Shown: positions 9,473 through 19,170 of the stretch, piece after piece | How positions within the stretch are numbered: position 1 is the first letter of the stretch | Layout: each line of letters begins with the position of its first letter | Origin: Rubrolithibacter sp043763625 | GTDB lineage: Bacteria > Bacteroidota > Bacteroidia > Sphingobacteriales > Sphingobacteriaceae | NCBI GenBank assembly: GCA_043763625.1 | Contig: JAYULL010000079.1 | Span: 1-51,793 of the forward strand | Direction of reading: 5' to 3' | DNA: 51,793 nucleotides | The notes under the pieces: model-generated | Seen by the model: only the letters and a program-made list of their open reading frames with translations | The model's database searches: none | What the model was told of the DNA's origin: nothing | Translations under genes and position numbers: made by a program

Positions 9473-10711
9473 TTAACCGAAAAATAAATAAGCTACAAAA
9501 ATAGCGGCAATAACTCCGGCCAAGTCGGCAATCAACCCGGCCTGAATTGCATACCGTGATTTCCTTATTCCTACGGAGCCGAAGTATAATGCAACAATAT
9601 AAAATGTTGTATCGGCCGAGCCGTTAAATATGCTTCCTAATCTGCCCGGAAATGAATCGGGTCCGAAGGTCTTCATTGTATCTATCATCATTGCTTTTGA
9701 GCCGCTTCCGCTCAAGGGTTTCATAAGTGCAACCGGCAAAGCATCGGTAAAACGATTATCAATATTTAAGCTTCCAAAGACCCACTTAAATCCATCAATA
9801 ATATAAGTTAGAGCACCACAGTATCTAAAAACGCTGATTGCTGCCAGCATAGCAACGAGATAAGGAATAATTTTCACTGTGGTTTCGAATCCGGATTTAG
9901 CACCTTCGATAAAGGCTTCGAAGACGTTTACTTTCTTGCGCAATGCTCCCAAAATAAAGGCAACAGGAATTAAAAATAAAAGCAGATTGCTCACTATTTT
10001 GGAAACCAAACTAATTTGGTCTTTAGACAAGTAAACCGAAAAAAACCATACTAAAAGTGATATAAAAGCTGTTAAACCGCCGAGCCAAGCAAAAACTACC
10101 CGATCTAACAAGTTAATTTTTTGACGTACGGCAACTGCAAGCATACCCACAACAGTTGCAACATACGTAGCAATAATGCACGGAATGAAAATATCAGTTG
10201 GATCCTTGGCTCCTAAAATAGCACGTTGTGCAATAATTGTTACTGGAAGAAGCTGCAAACCGGAAGTATGCAAAACCAAAAACATGATTTGAGCATTTGA
10301 GGCGGTATCTTTATTAGGGTTAAGTTCCTGCAAACTCCCCATCGCACGGAGCCCGAGGGGAGTAGCGGCATTGTCGAGTCCTAAAAGGTTTGCCGAAAAA
10401 TTCATCATCATTTGACCTTGTGCAGGATGGTTTTTCGGAACTTCGGGAAATAGGCGACCAAAAAAAGGGCCTACAATTCGAGATAAGAAATTTATCGCTC
10501 CTGCTTTTTCACCAATGTTCATCACACCTAGCCAAAAAGCCATTGTTCCTGTCAGGGGAAGAGCAATATCCATTACTGAAGATTTCGTGGAATCAAAAAT
10601 ATGTTCTACAAGCGTTTGGAAGATTTGAGTATCGCCGAAAACGATAAGCTTAAAAAGCGCTACAATAAAAGCGATAATAAAGAAGGATACCCAAATATAA
10701 TTTAAAGCCAT
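9473..10711 (-). CDS. SpmA/SpmB-like nucleoside recognition domain membrane protein
   Basis: This 412-aa integral membrane protein joins two 'gate' (nucleoside recognition) halves. The N-terminal half is SpmA-like (DIALPLTGTMAFWLGVMNIGEKAG, MMNFSANLLGLDNAATPLGL read in segments). The C-terminal half is SpmB-like (GAKSGFETTVKIIPYLVAML, MKPLSGSGSKAMMIDT). About ten membrane segments are visible. Fused SpmAB proteins are widespread in non-sporulating Bacteroidota, so the name reflects the Bacillus spore maturation homologues and not sporulation here. The transported or sensed substrate is unknown. It is followed by mgsA after 13 bases. Confidence 0.85.
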   Translation of the reverse strand: MALNYIWVSFFIIAFIVALFKLIVFGDTQIFQTLVEHIFDSTKSSVMDIALPLTGTMAFWLGVMNIGEKAGAINFLSRIVGPFFGRLFPEVPKNHPAQGQMMMNFSANLLGLDNAATPLGLRAMGSLQELNPNKDTASNAQIMFLVLHTSGLQLLPVTIIAQRAILGAKDPTDIFIPCIIATYVATVVGMLAVAVRQKINLLDRVVFAWLGGLTAFISLLVWFFSVYLSKDQISLVSKIVSNLLLFLIPVAFILGALRKKVNVFEAFIEGAKSGFETTVKIIPYLVAMLAAISVFRYCGALTYIIDGFKWVFGSLNIDNRFTDALPVALMKPLSGSGSKAMMIDTMKTFGPDSFPGRLGSIFNGSADTTFYIVALYFGSVGIRKSRYAIQAGLIADLAGVIAAIFVAYLFFG

Positions 10712-10766
10712 TCTGTATCTACGGCTGTGAAATTAATACCTTTTACTGTTAAAACAATCTTTGCAT

Positions 10767-10795
10767 AAAAAAACCCGACCTGATGGGGTTTTTTT
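10767..10795. terminator. Bidirectional intrinsic terminator downstream of yidC
   Basis: AAAAAAACCC and GGGTTTTTTT form a perfect 10-bp inverted repeat around a 9-base loop, giving a GC core flanked by A/T tracts on both strands. It sits directly after the yidC stop on the minus strand and separates pyrG-yidC from the downstream SpmAB-mgsA pair. Confidence 0.85.
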
Positions 10796-10796
10796 A

Positions 10797-12629
10797 TTAT
10801 TTCTTTTTGGGCAGTTGTTTCGGTGATGGCTGTGTTCTCATATAATCTTCCATTCGCTGCTGAAATTTCGATTTCTTCAATGCATCAGGCTTTTTCTTAT
10901 TCTCTTGGATACGGGCGTGAATTTTATCATCATTAACCCAAAGGCGGATAATATATTGCTGCAAAAACGTTAGCATGTTAGCGCAGAAGTAATAATAATT
11001 TAATCCTGCCGGATAACTGTTCAAAACTCCCAAGAAAATAATAGGAGAGATGTATCCGATATATTTCATCTGGCCGGTTGCTCCGGAAACTTGATTATTA
11101 AAATAGGTATAAATTAAGGTAGAAACCGTCATCAGCACACACATTAAACTCAAGTGCGAACCAAGAAATGGAACAGTAAAACCGAAATTAAAAAAGGAAT
11201 CGTAAGTGGATAAATCTTTCATCCACAGAAAACTCTCTTGCCGAAGTTCAAATAAGTTCGGGAAGAAGAAGAAAAAAGCCATTACAATAGGTAATTGAAG
11301 CAGCATTGGTATACAGCCTCCTAACGGGTTTACTCCTGCTTTTTTATAAAGCTTTAAATATTCTTGTTGTAAAAGTGTAGGATTATCTTCTCCTACTTTA
11401 ACTTTTATCTCATCCATTTCCGGCTTTAAAACTTTCATCTTAGCCATCGACAGATAAGATTTATAGGTTAAAGGAGAAAGAACAAGTTTAAGGATAAGGG
11501 TTAAGGCTACAATGATTAAACCATAGTTCCAGCCTAAACGCTCCAGAAAATTAAATACAGGAATAACTGCGAACCGGTTTATAAATTTTAGCGGTCCCCA
11601 ACCCAAGTCAATTTGTCGCTCTAAATCATAACCTTGTGCTTCTAAGGTTTTAAATTTATTTGGCCCGAAATAAAACTCGAAGGGTATAGTATTAACATTT
11701 TGTTGAGCAAGCGGAATTTGCAAGTTTGCTTTAAAGGATTTTACGATATTCTTATCCGAACTTGTACTTATGCTTACCGTTGCTTTATCAAAACCTTGTT
11801 TTGCAATTAACACGTTCGAGAAAAAGTGCTGCTTAAAGGAAATCCATTTAACTTTTCCGTCTTCCCCCAGTTCTTTTTTATCGTCTTTATCTGTATTAAG
11901 GTGATCAACTTGATTATCGCCGTAATTATAATAGGCGGTGGAATAACGCTGTTCGCTCGCTAAATCTTTCTCTTTTAGACGTAAAACGGTTTCCCAGTTT
12001 AAAGTGATGTGTTTCGTATCTCCGGTAATTACGTCCTGTAAACCCCTTGTAATAATTGTAAATCCAACCTTGTAGCTTTGACCCTTTAAGGAATAAACGT
12101 AATCCAGATATTTACCTTCCCCGTAAGTGGCACGAAGTGTAATCAAAGAAGAATCGCCTTTTACAACACGTATTTTATCGGTAGATGGAGTAAAGAAAAG
12201 TTCATTGGTGTTAACAGATTTTCCGTTGGCATTTAATATTGCACCGAACTTGTTTTCGTCTCCTTGAAAAAGGATTAGAGGCTTTTTGTCGAACGTTTTA
12301 AATTCTTTTAACTCTACTGATTCAACGCGTCCGCCTTTGCTGCTTATATTAACCTTTAAATTCTCGTTTTCTAATGTTACAATTCGAGCGATGCCTTGCA
12401 TGGCAGCTCCAAAAGGTCCTTTGAACGCAGTTGAATCAATGGTTTTTATTGCAGGTTCAATGTTTTGCTTTACAGTTGAGGAGGTCGGTTCACCTTTTTT
12501 TGCTGTTATTATTGAGTCTTGAACTAATTTCTCTCGTTTAATTTCTTCATCCGAGGGGCGCATGAAGTAAGTGGAGCCGACAATAATTATAAGTATCAGG
12601 AAAAGTCCTGTAAATGTATTTTTATCCAT
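10797..12629 (-). CDS. yidC: Membrane protein insertase YidC
   Basis: This 610-aa YidC/Oxa1 insertase places proteins into the inner membrane with or without SecYEG. It has an N-terminal membrane anchor (residues about 6-23), a large periplasmic beta domain, and then the conserved insertase core: NYGLIIVALTLILKLVLSPL, the cytoplasmic hairpin with YLKLYKKAGVNPLGGCIPML, LQLPIVMAFFFFFPN, and later transmembrane helices near FLGSHLSLMCVLM and QMKYIGYISPIIFLGVLNSY. The basic tail (PKQLPKKK) is typical of the ribosome-contacting C-terminus. The length fits Bacteroidota YidC. It lies 21 bases after pyrG, a common neighbour order in the phylum. Confidence 0.97.
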   Translation of the reverse strand: MDKNTFTGLFLILIIIVGSTYFMRPSDEEIKREKLVQDSIITAKKGEPTSSTVKQNIEPAIKTIDSTAFKGPFGAAMQGIARIVTLENENLKVNISSKGGRVESVELKEFKTFDKKPLILFQGDENKFGAILNANGKSVNTNELFFTPSTDKIRVVKGDSSLITLRATYGEGKYLDYVYSLKGQSYKVGFTIITRGLQDVITGDTKHITLNWETVLRLKEKDLASEQRYSTAYYNYGDNQVDHLNTDKDDKKELGEDGKVKWISFKQHFFSNVLIAKQGFDKATVSISTSSDKNIVKSFKANLQIPLAQQNVNTIPFEFYFGPNKFKTLEAQGYDLERQIDLGWGPLKFINRFAVIPVFNFLERLGWNYGLIIVALTLILKLVLSPLTYKSYLSMAKMKVLKPEMDEIKVKVGEDNPTLLQQEYLKLYKKAGVNPLGGCIPMLLQLPIVMAFFFFFPNLFELRQESFLWMKDLSTYDSFFNFGFTVPFLGSHLSLMCVLMTVSTLIYTYFNNQVSGATGQMKYIGYISPIIFLGVLNSYPAGLNYYYFCANMLTFLQQYIIRLWVNDDKIHARIQENKKKPDALKKSKFQQRMEDYMRTQPSPKQLPKKK

Positions 12630-12650
12630 TATACTGTGATGGTATTGAAA

Positions 12651-14261
12651 TTATTTTCTTCGAGCATGAGCTATTGAAGCGGCGACAAAGTTAACAAAAA
12701 GTGGATGCGGATTGTCAACCGTAGATTTTAATTCAGGGTGGAACTGTCCGCCTATAAAGAATGGATGATGTTTTAATTCTACAATTTCAACCAAATTGTT
12801 CTCAGGGTTAATTCCGGAAGCAATCATTCCGGCCTTTTCAAAATCTTCGAGATATTGGTTGTTAAATTCATACCGGTGACGATGGCGCTCGGAAATTCTT
12901 GTTTTACCGTAAATGCCGGCAGCTTTAGAACCTTTTCGTAAGTCGCAAGGAGCAGCACCCAGACGCATCGTTCCGCCCTTATTTTTAATTTTTTTCTGCT
13001 CTTCCATCATCGAAATTACAGCATGCTCGGCGCTTTCATTCATCTCGGTGCTGTGAGCGTCGGCTAAACCTAGAACATTTCTCCCGAACTCAATAACAGC
13101 ACATTGCATTCCCAAACAAATCCCAAAAAAAGGAACGTTATTTTCGCGAACGTATCGAATAGCTTCTATTTTGCCCTCAATTCCACGGCTTCCGAATCCG
13201 GGAGCGACTAATACTCCGTTTAAGCCCTGAAGCTTTTCGGCCGCGTTTTCTACCGTAAGGCCTTCTGAATGAATATAGTTTACCCTTACTTTACATTCGT
13301 TTTTCGCCCCGGCATGAATAAATGCTTCGGTAATTGATTTATAAGCATCAGGCAGCTCAACGTATTTTCCTATTAAACCGATTTGGACTTCTGCTGTCGG
13401 ATTTTTGAGCTTACCTAAAAAATCTTTCCAACTGTCTAAATCGGGTTCGTGTCTAAGCGGAAGTTTGAGTTTTGCGAGAACGGTTTTATCAAGTTGTTCT
13501 TTCAGCATTAATAAAGGAACATCATAGATAGTAGAAGCGTCGATAGACTCAACAACGGCATTTAAATTAACATTGCAAAATAACGCAATCTTTCTACGGA
13601 TATCTTGATTTAGATGATGCTCAGTGCGACAAACAAGAATATCGGGCTGAATTCCGTATTCCAAAAGCATCTTTACAGAGTGCTGAGTCGGTTTTGTCTT
13701 TAACTCGCCTGCGGCAGTCAAAAAGGGAACCAGCGTTAGGTGAATTACCAAAGAATTACTATAACCGATTTCCCATCTGAATTGGCGAACTGCTTCTATG
13801 TAAGGCAGTGATTCTATGTCGCCAACTGTTCCGCCTAATTCGGTTATTACGATATCATACTCGCCGTTTTCGCCTAATATTCTAATATTACGTTTTATTT
13901 CATCCGTAATATGCGGTATCACCTGAACCGTTTTTCCTAAAAAAGCGCCTTCGCGTTCCTTGTTTATCACGTTCTGATAAATGCGTCCGGTGGTGATATT
14001 ATTAGCTTGAGAAGTAGGAACATTCAAAAAACGTTCGTAGTGGCCCAGGTCCAGATCTGTCTCCGCACCGTCCTCGGTTACATAACATTCACCATGTTCA
14101 TACGGATTTAAAGTACCGGGATCTATGTTAATGTAAGGATCAAATTTTTGAATGGTAACTCTGTAGCCGCGAGCTTGAAGTAATTTAGCAAGCGATGCGG
14201 AGATAATACCTTTTCCTAACGACGAGGTTACGCCGCCTGTAACAAAGATGTACTTAGTCAT
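12651..14261 (-). CDS. pyrG: CTP synthase (glutamine hydrolysing)
   Basis: This 536-aa enzyme makes CTP from UTP using ATP and glutamine, the last step of pyrimidine nucleotide synthesis. The N-terminal synthase domain is intact (FVTGGVTSSLGKGIISASLA, KFDPYINIDPGTLNPYEHGE, ETDLDLGHYERF). The C-terminal class I glutamine amidotransferase has Cys382 in FFGICLGMQCA and the His-Glu pair in GGQFHPELKS. The length matches the family (about 540 aa). It is the first gene of a pyrG-yidC unit, and a -7 promoter box lies 77 bases upstream. Confidence 0.98.
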   Translation of the reverse strand: MTKYIFVTGGVTSSLGKGIISASLAKLLQARGYRVTIQKFDPYINIDPGTLNPYEHGECYVTEDGAETDLDLGHYERFLNVPTSQANNITTGRIYQNVINKEREGAFLGKTVQVIPHITDEIKRNIRILGENGEYDIVITELGGTVGDIESLPYIEAVRQFRWEIGYSNSLVIHLTLVPFLTAAGELKTKPTQHSVKMLLEYGIQPDILVCRTEHHLNQDIRRKIALFCNVNLNAVVESIDASTIYDVPLLMLKEQLDKTVLAKLKLPLRHEPDLDSWKDFLGKLKNPTAEVQIGLIGKYVELPDAYKSITEAFIHAGAKNECKVRVNYIHSEGLTVENAAEKLQGLNGVLVAPGFGSRGIEGKIEAIRYVRENNVPFFGICLGMQCAVIEFGRNVLGLADAHSTEMNESAEHAVISMMEEQKKIKNKGGTMRLGAAPCDLRKGSKAAGIYGKTRISERHRHRYEFNNQYLEDFEKAGMIASGINPENNLVEIVELKHHPFFIGGQFHPELKSTVDNPHPLFVNFVAASIAHARRK

Positions 14262-14337
14262 GATTTTTAAAAGGATTTGCTTAAAAATTCCCGGCGAACA
14301 CTAAAACCGGCAATAAAATTTCTTTTTGTACGGGATA

Positions 14338-14345
14338 CAAAGGTA
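14338..14345 (-). promoter_or_regulatory. Bacteroidota-type promoter for pyrG
   Basis: On the minus strand it reads TACCTTTG, matching the TAnnTTTG -7 consensus. A TTTG at 14371-14368 lies 22 bases upstream, slightly wider than usual for the -33 element. Confidence 0.5.
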
Positions 14346-14521
14346 ACATAAAAATATTCGCGGCATACAAATGTTGAGAAAACCTCCACTGTTGACAAGC
14401 TTAATCGCGTCTGATACTTATATAATTGAAACTTAATTTTAAAAGTTACGAATAGAGGCTAAGAAAAATTCTCAGAAATTTAAATGCTACGTACTGCCCT
14501 TAATCATTATCACTTAAGTTA

Positions 14522-15877
14522 ATGAAATCTATCCTACGTAAACTTAAAAACATACATTTTTTGTCTTTGCTCGGTAATGGAAGCACGGTGATAATAAACA
14601 TGCTTTTAACCGCTGTGCTTTACCGGATTTTGCCTTTGTCGGAGAACGGAACTTGGATATTCTATCAAACGACCGTTTTGTTTATCGATACTTTTAGAAC
14701 CGGACTCTTAAATACCGCTTTTGTTAAGTTTTACTCCGGTACATCAAAAGAGCGATCTGAAGAGGTTATCGGTTCCACGTGGTTTCTGGCCGCCATGATT
14801 ACGATCTTCTTCATCGTACTTAATGTGCCTGCATTTTTCTTGTTGCCCTACATTACGAATAACGGACTGCAACTTTTTGTTCAATATCTAAGTATTAATT
14901 TAATAATTACTATCCCCAATATTGTTGCCCTTTGTATTGCACAAGGATCCCTTTGTTTCGACCGGGTTCTGTATATAAGAGTTATAAATAACGGTCTGTT
15001 TCTGGTTCTTGTAGTGATTTTGCCTTTCTTTAAAAAAGTTACTTTAATGGATGTGCTTTACGCTAACCTTATTGCTATCGGCATATCAAATGTAGTGTCG
15101 TTATTTATAGGCTGGTCTAAAATTGAACTTTTCGGAAAGAAAACTATTTCGTGTGTACGAGAACTGTTTTACTTCGGAAAATATACTGTAGGTACATCCA
15201 TAAGTGCCAACCTTTTTAAGGTTACCGATACTTTTATGATCAATTTCATGCTGGGGCCGGCAGCACTTTCTATATACAACTTGGGTCAAAAACTTATGGA
15301 AATAGTTGAGTTTCCGTTGAGAAGCTTTACTGTTACCGCTATGCCTCAAATGTCGATGGCATTTAATCAAAACCAACGATCTGAAGTGATGAATATAATG
15401 ATGAAATACATCGGAATACTTACCCTTCTACTGGTGCCGGCGGTATTGTTTTCCTTCGGCTTTGCCGACTATGTAATTACGCTTATCGGAGGAAAGAGTT
15501 ACTCAGGGACAGAGGCTTCAAACGTGTTCAGAATCTTCATGACTTTTGCACTTCTTGTTCCGATTGACAGGTTTTTAGCTGTAGGCTTAGACGTTATACA
15601 TAAACCGCAAATTAATTTCTATAAAGTATTAGTAATGTTGGTAGTCAATCTTGTTGCTGATTACGTAGGGGTAGTTGTTTTAGGAAATGTTTACGGTATT
15701 GCAATCGCATCCCTGTTTCCCACTTTAATTGCTGTTCTGGTAGGCTATTACGCTATGAAAAAGCATTATATGGCCTATGAATTCGGGCAAGCTTATAAAG
15801 TGGGTTGGTTGGAGATAAAAGCGATGTTCAATAAGGCTTTGCAAAAAAGCGGTCGTTTTGGGGCCGCATCTTCCTGA
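14522..15877 (+). CDS. Wzx-like oligosaccharide flippase (MOP superfamily)
   Basis: This 451-aa polytopic membrane protein has about 12-14 hydrophobic helices and the layout of polysaccharide flippases: LSLLGNGSTVIINMLLTAVL at the start, then SISANLFKVTDTFMINFMLG mid-protein. It should move undecaprenyl-linked repeat units across the inner membrane for assembly by the Wzy-like protein encoded at 22759-24273. It begins a plus-strand group with the two genes that follow it (24 and 47 bases apart). Flippases are divergent, so the family call is sure and the cargo unknown. Confidence 0.85.
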   Translation: MKSILRKLKNIHFLSLLGNGSTVIINMLLTAVLYRILPLSENGTWIFYQTTVLFIDTFRTGLLNTAFVKFYSGTSKERSEEVIGSTWFLAAMITIFFIVLNVPAFFLLPYITNNGLQLFVQYLSINLIITIPNIVALCIAQGSLCFDRVLYIRVINNGLFLVLVVILPFFKKVTLMDVLYANLIAIGISNVVSLFIGWSKIELFGKKTISCVRELFYFGKYTVGTSISANLFKVTDTFMINFMLGPAALSIYNLGQKLMEIVEFPLRSFTVTAMPQMSMAFNQNQRSEVMNIMMKYIGILTLLLVPAVLFSFGFADYVITLIGGKSYSGTEASNVFRIFMTFALLVPIDRFLAVGLDVIHKPQINFYKVLVMLVVNLVADYVGVVVLGNVYGIAIASLFPTLIAVLVGYYAMKKHYMAYEFGQAYKVGWLEIKAMFNKALQKSGRFGAASS

Positions 15878-15901
15878 AACACATCAATAAGATAACTATT
15901 A

Positions 15902-16897
15902 ATGCTAAAAGATACATTCAACGGAAAAAGAGTTTTATTTATCGGCGTCAAGTTTTACGACTATCACTTAGAAATAAAGCGAAAAATGGAAGAGTACGGG
16001 GCTTCCGTCAGTTTTTTCTCTGAAAGGGATACAAGTATTAAATACGGGATAGTAAATCGCCTTTTCCACAGTAAGCTGGATAAATATCAAGAACTTCATT
16101 ATTCATCTGTTCTTAAAAAAACTGACCAGATAAAGTTCGACTATCTATTTGTTATAAGAGGCTTTAAAATGCCTTTGAGCTTCGTAAAAACAATTAAGAA
16201 AAAAAATCCCGGAATTAAATGTATTATGTATCAATGGGATGCAAATACAAATAGCCCGTTTATAAATCTTCCTGAGAAACATAATGTACTGCCTGAGTTC
16301 GAAAAAATATTTTCTTTTGATTTTAAAGATGTAGAAGAGCACCGGTTTTTAAAATACAGCCCTACATTTCATACCGACGAGTTTTTGAAATTAGCTAATA
16401 GTAATCATCAAAAATGTACGTACGATTTCTTCTATTTCGGTTCTTATTTACCTGAAAGATATGCCGGTCTTTTAAAATTTAGGGAATTTGCCGAAGCAGG
16501 CGGCCATAAACTCAAAACTCATTTTTACATGAGCTATCGCTACTATCAAATAGAAAAGTTAAAAGGAACAGTTTTAGATAAAAGCGTAATTAATTTTAAA
16601 CCCATGACTCGGCAAGAATACTTGGACTTATTTATGCAATCAAAGGCTATTGTAGATGTAAGCAACGCGAAGCAAACCGGTTTAGCAATGCGAGTTATCG
16701 ACGCTATCGGTGCGGGGAAAAAGGTTTTAACAACTAACGGATGGATTGTTAAGGAACCTAGTTATAATACGAAGCAGATTCAAATTATAGACATAGATAA
16801 CATAACAATTCCGGAAGGATTTTTAGAAGAAAAACTTGAATTTTTAAAACCTGACTATACAATAGACCATTTTTTGACGATTATTTTTTGCAACTAA
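15902..16897 (+). CDS. Putative GT-B-like glycosyltransferase
   Basis: This 331-aa soluble protein starts with a Rossmann-like strand (KRVLFIGVKFYDYHLEI). Its C-terminal motif region (SKAIVDVSNAKQTGLAMRVIDAIGAGKKVLTTN) looks like the donor-binding half of GT-B enzymes. It resembles proteins often annotated as lipopolysaccharide core or CgeB-like glycosyltransferases, but I see no decisive catalytic motif. Its position between the flippase and a GT8 supports a role in the same polysaccharide. The sugar and acceptor are unknown. Confidence 0.6.
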   Translation: MLKDTFNGKRVLFIGVKFYDYHLEIKRKMEEYGASVSFFSERDTSIKYGIVNRLFHSKLDKYQELHYSSVLKKTDQIKFDYLFVIRGFKMPLSFVKTIKKKNPGIKCIMYQWDANTNSPFINLPEKHNVLPEFEKIFSFDFKDVEEHRFLKYSPTFHTDEFLKLANSNHQKCTYDFFYFGSYLPERYAGLLKFREFAEAGGHKLKTHFYMSYRYYQIEKLKGTVLDKSVINFKPMTRQEYLDLFMQSKAIVDVSNAKQTGLAMRVIDAIGAGKKVLTTNGWIVKEPSYNTKQIQIIDIDNITIPEGFLEEKLEFLKPDYTIDHFLTIIFCN

Positions 16898-16905
16898 ACC
16901 GAGTT

Positions 16906-16913
16906 TAAGTTTG
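16906..16913 (+). promoter_or_regulatory. Possible -7 box upstream of the GT8 gene
   Basis: TAAGTTTG matches TAnnTTTG and lies 31 bases before the GT8 start. No well-spaced -33 element is seen, so it may be fortuitous. Confidence 0.3.
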
Positions 16914-16944
16914 ATATATCTAGAATTATCGCACTGAATTAGAA

Positions 16945-17841
16945 ATGAAAAACTTTACAGATACTATTACGATTGTAACAGTATGCGATAATCATTTTGT
17001 GGTACATCTTGCTGCCTTAATTAAGTCAATTGAAGTTAATCATACTACCGATCAACTTATTGATTTTTATATTGTCGAAGACAAGGTTGATCTTGAAAAT
17101 AAGTGCAGGTTAGACCGTTCTGTAACAGGGAGCAAGCTAAAATTAATCTGGTTAAATATGCAGGCGGTTATTCCCCGCAATATTGCATTGCCCTTGGATA
17201 ATTCTTCGTTTCCGCTTAATGTTTATACCAGGCTTTTCATTCCGTATTTTATTCCGGCCTCTTTAGAAAAAGTGTTGTATTTGGATGTTGATATGATTGC
17301 TGTTGCAGATATTTCCCGGCTCTGGCTTACTGACTTATCAGATAAGATGGTGGCCGGAGTGGTAGACCGATCTGAAACCGTCAGCAGCGATTGGGGCGGC
17401 ATTGCTAACTACAAAGAGCTTGGAATGGACCCGAATACAAAGTACTTTAACAGCGGCCTTTTATTGCTCGAACCTAAAAAATGGCGCAATGGAGAAATCC
17501 CCGCAAAAATTATTGCAGCAGTAGAAAAGCACAAACAGTTTGCAAGTTTTCCGGATCAGTACGGATTAAACGTAGTGTTGGCAAATCAATGGAAGGAGCT
17601 GGATCGGCGCTGGAACAGCTATTCGACGGGAAATATACCCGATCCGTTTATTATTCACTTTACGGGCCGCAAGCCTATATTTAAATCTTACAACTATAAC
17701 GCCCATTATAAAAACGAATTTTTTAAATACCTGAGCCAAACCGAATGGAAAGGTTTTAAGCCGCTTACCGAGATAAACAGATTACAAAAGAAACTCTACA
17801 ACAAGCTAGTGAAAAAGCTTTTTCCTTTCCTTAAAAAATAA
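16945..17841 (+). CDS. Glycosyltransferase family 8 protein
   Basis: This 298-aa GT-A enzyme is of the GT8 (LgtC/galactosyl- or glucosyltransferase) type. Visible hallmarks are the N-terminal IVTVCDNHFVVHLAALIKSI, the metal-binding DxD in LYLDVDM (Asp114-Val-Asp116), FNSGLLLLEPKKWR, DQYGLNVVL, and a C-terminal HFTGRKPI near residue 238 that normally contacts the nucleotide diphosphate. It is a retaining transferase using a UDP-sugar by family precedent. The stop at 17839-17841 directly abuts the stop of the opposing gene (17842), leaving no spacer. Confidence 0.9.
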   Translation: MKNFTDTITIVTVCDNHFVVHLAALIKSIEVNHTTDQLIDFYIVEDKVDLENKCRLDRSVTGSKLKLIWLNMQAVIPRNIALPLDNSSFPLNVYTRLFIPYFIPASLEKVLYLDVDMIAVADISRLWLTDLSDKMVAGVVDRSETVSSDWGGIANYKELGMDPNTKYFNSGLLLLEPKKWRNGEIPAKIIAAVEKHKQFASFPDQYGLNVVLANQWKELDRRWNSYSTGNIPDPFIIHFTGRKPIFKSYNYNAHYKNEFFKYLSQTEWKGFKPLTEINRLQKKLYNKLVKKLFPFLKK

Positions 17842-19041
17842 TTATACCGCTTTAGCTTCTCGGGTTTTGTTAAGGCATTCTAATAAAACCGATGTAATTT
17901 TCTCCCACCTAAAGTTGCGAATAAACTCTTTTCTACTGCTGTGTAATTCCGGTTTATCTTCTTTTAGGGCTTTAGAAATTTGCTCGATATACCCTGAAGT
18001 ATTTGCAGCCAAGTAAACCTGCTCCCTAAATACCTCTTTCATCGGGTTTGTTATTGTTGCTACCACGGGTTTCCCCAAGGCCAAATACTCGTTTACTTTT
18101 AAAGGGAAATTACCAATGGTGATATCGTTTATCAGTTGCGGATTTATACAGATATCGAAATGTTTAACGTAAAAAGGAGCAATCTCTTTGTCTTTTTTCC
18201 CCAGATAATAAATATTAGAAATACTATGCACAATGCTTTTGCTAAAAACTTCGTCTTCCGGTCCGATTAAAACAAAACTCCAATCAGACTTCAATAAAGC
18301 GATTTCGGCAATCATGTCCACATTAAGTCTAAGCGAACTTAAAGCTCCCACATATCCTATAATAGGGCGGGGAATATTCTTTAAATCCTCCGGCATAGGG
18401 AAGTTCTGATCGTCATTATACAACACATGATCGTAGCCATTACCTATATAGAAGCTATTTTCGTTATACTGCTTAGCTCTTTTAGTAAAATCATAAGAAT
18501 TGCACACTACGGTATCAGCTTTCTTTATCAATTTAGGCTCGTGTTTTAGGCCGTGCTTACGCCAATAATCAACTCCCAAAGTATAATCCCTATCTAAGTA
18601 AACATAAAGTTCAGGCTTGAGCAGCTCTTTTAAGTAAAAGCTTCTGAAAATATCTTTGTCGTTTATCAGCACAAAGCTTTTGAATTCCAGCTTTATTAAA
18701 GCTGTTTTAATTTCTTTAGCAAACCATTTGTTGTTGAGCCAATTAAAGGCCGAAAAAACTGCATCGGAAGGAATCCAATTTATCGACTCTAAAATAATAT
18801 GAGGGTTAAGCATCCAAAGATTAGGGTACAATTCTACCAGCTTTTCATCTTTGTTTTTTATTGCATCTATATGAGCCTTGATATAGGGGTCAACCTGATC
18901 GGAGAAATAGGTCTTTCTGTCTATAGGAGGATTTACGTATAAAACCCGGTGGTTTTTTGCTAATTCTTTTGCTAAACCAATTGACGTAGATTCTCTATCA
19001 GTATTAATTCTTTGAAGACTAACAAAAATGAAATTCATCAA
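17842..19041 (-). CDS. GT-B glycosyltransferase (GT1/GT4-like), paralogue of the gene at 21570
   Basis: This 399-aa protein has a GT-B layout: an N-terminal half with HRVLYVNPPIDR and a C-terminal donor domain with IGYVGALSSLRLNVDM, FVLIGPEDE, YYLGKKDKEIAPFYVKHFDICINP and NEYLALGKPVVAT. It is clearly a paralogue of the protein at 21570-22778: both share ESINWI.SD, RSFYLKELLKP and LGVDYW.KHG. It probably adds a sugar to the lipid-linked repeat unit. It is isolated on the minus strand between two plus-strand groups, and its upstream region is shared divergently with the gene at 19171. Confidence 0.85.
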   Translation of the reverse strand: MMNFIFVSLQRINTDRESTSIGLAKELAKNHRVLYVNPPIDRKTYFSDQVDPYIKAHIDAIKNKDEKLVELYPNLWMLNPHIILESINWIPSDAVFSAFNWLNNKWFAKEIKTALIKLEFKSFVLINDKDIFRSFYLKELLKPELYVYLDRDYTLGVDYWRKHGLKHEPKLIKKADTVVCNSYDFTKRAKQYNENSFYIGNGYDHVLYNDDQNFPMPEDLKNIPRPIIGYVGALSSLRLNVDMIAEIALLKSDWSFVLIGPEDEVFSKSIVHSISNIYYLGKKDKEIAPFYVKHFDICINPQLINDITIGNFPLKVNEYLALGKPVVATITNPMKEVFREQVYLAANTSGYIEQISKALKEDKPELHSSRKEFIRNFRWEKITSVLLECLNKTREAKAV

Positions 19042-19170
19042 TCGGGCCGAAGGTTTATTTTAAGGATAAATGTTAAACAAATCAAATCAGGTGTACGTAC
19101 AAAGACTTGTATTTGTATTAATCATATAACTTTTAAGCTTTAGATTGAATTATACGCACTTTTTAAAATA

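Noticed and set aside
9473..10711. A sporulation role for the SpmA/SpmB-like protein
   Set aside because: Fused SpmAB-like proteins are common in non-sporulating Bacteroidota and no sporulation gene is nearby.
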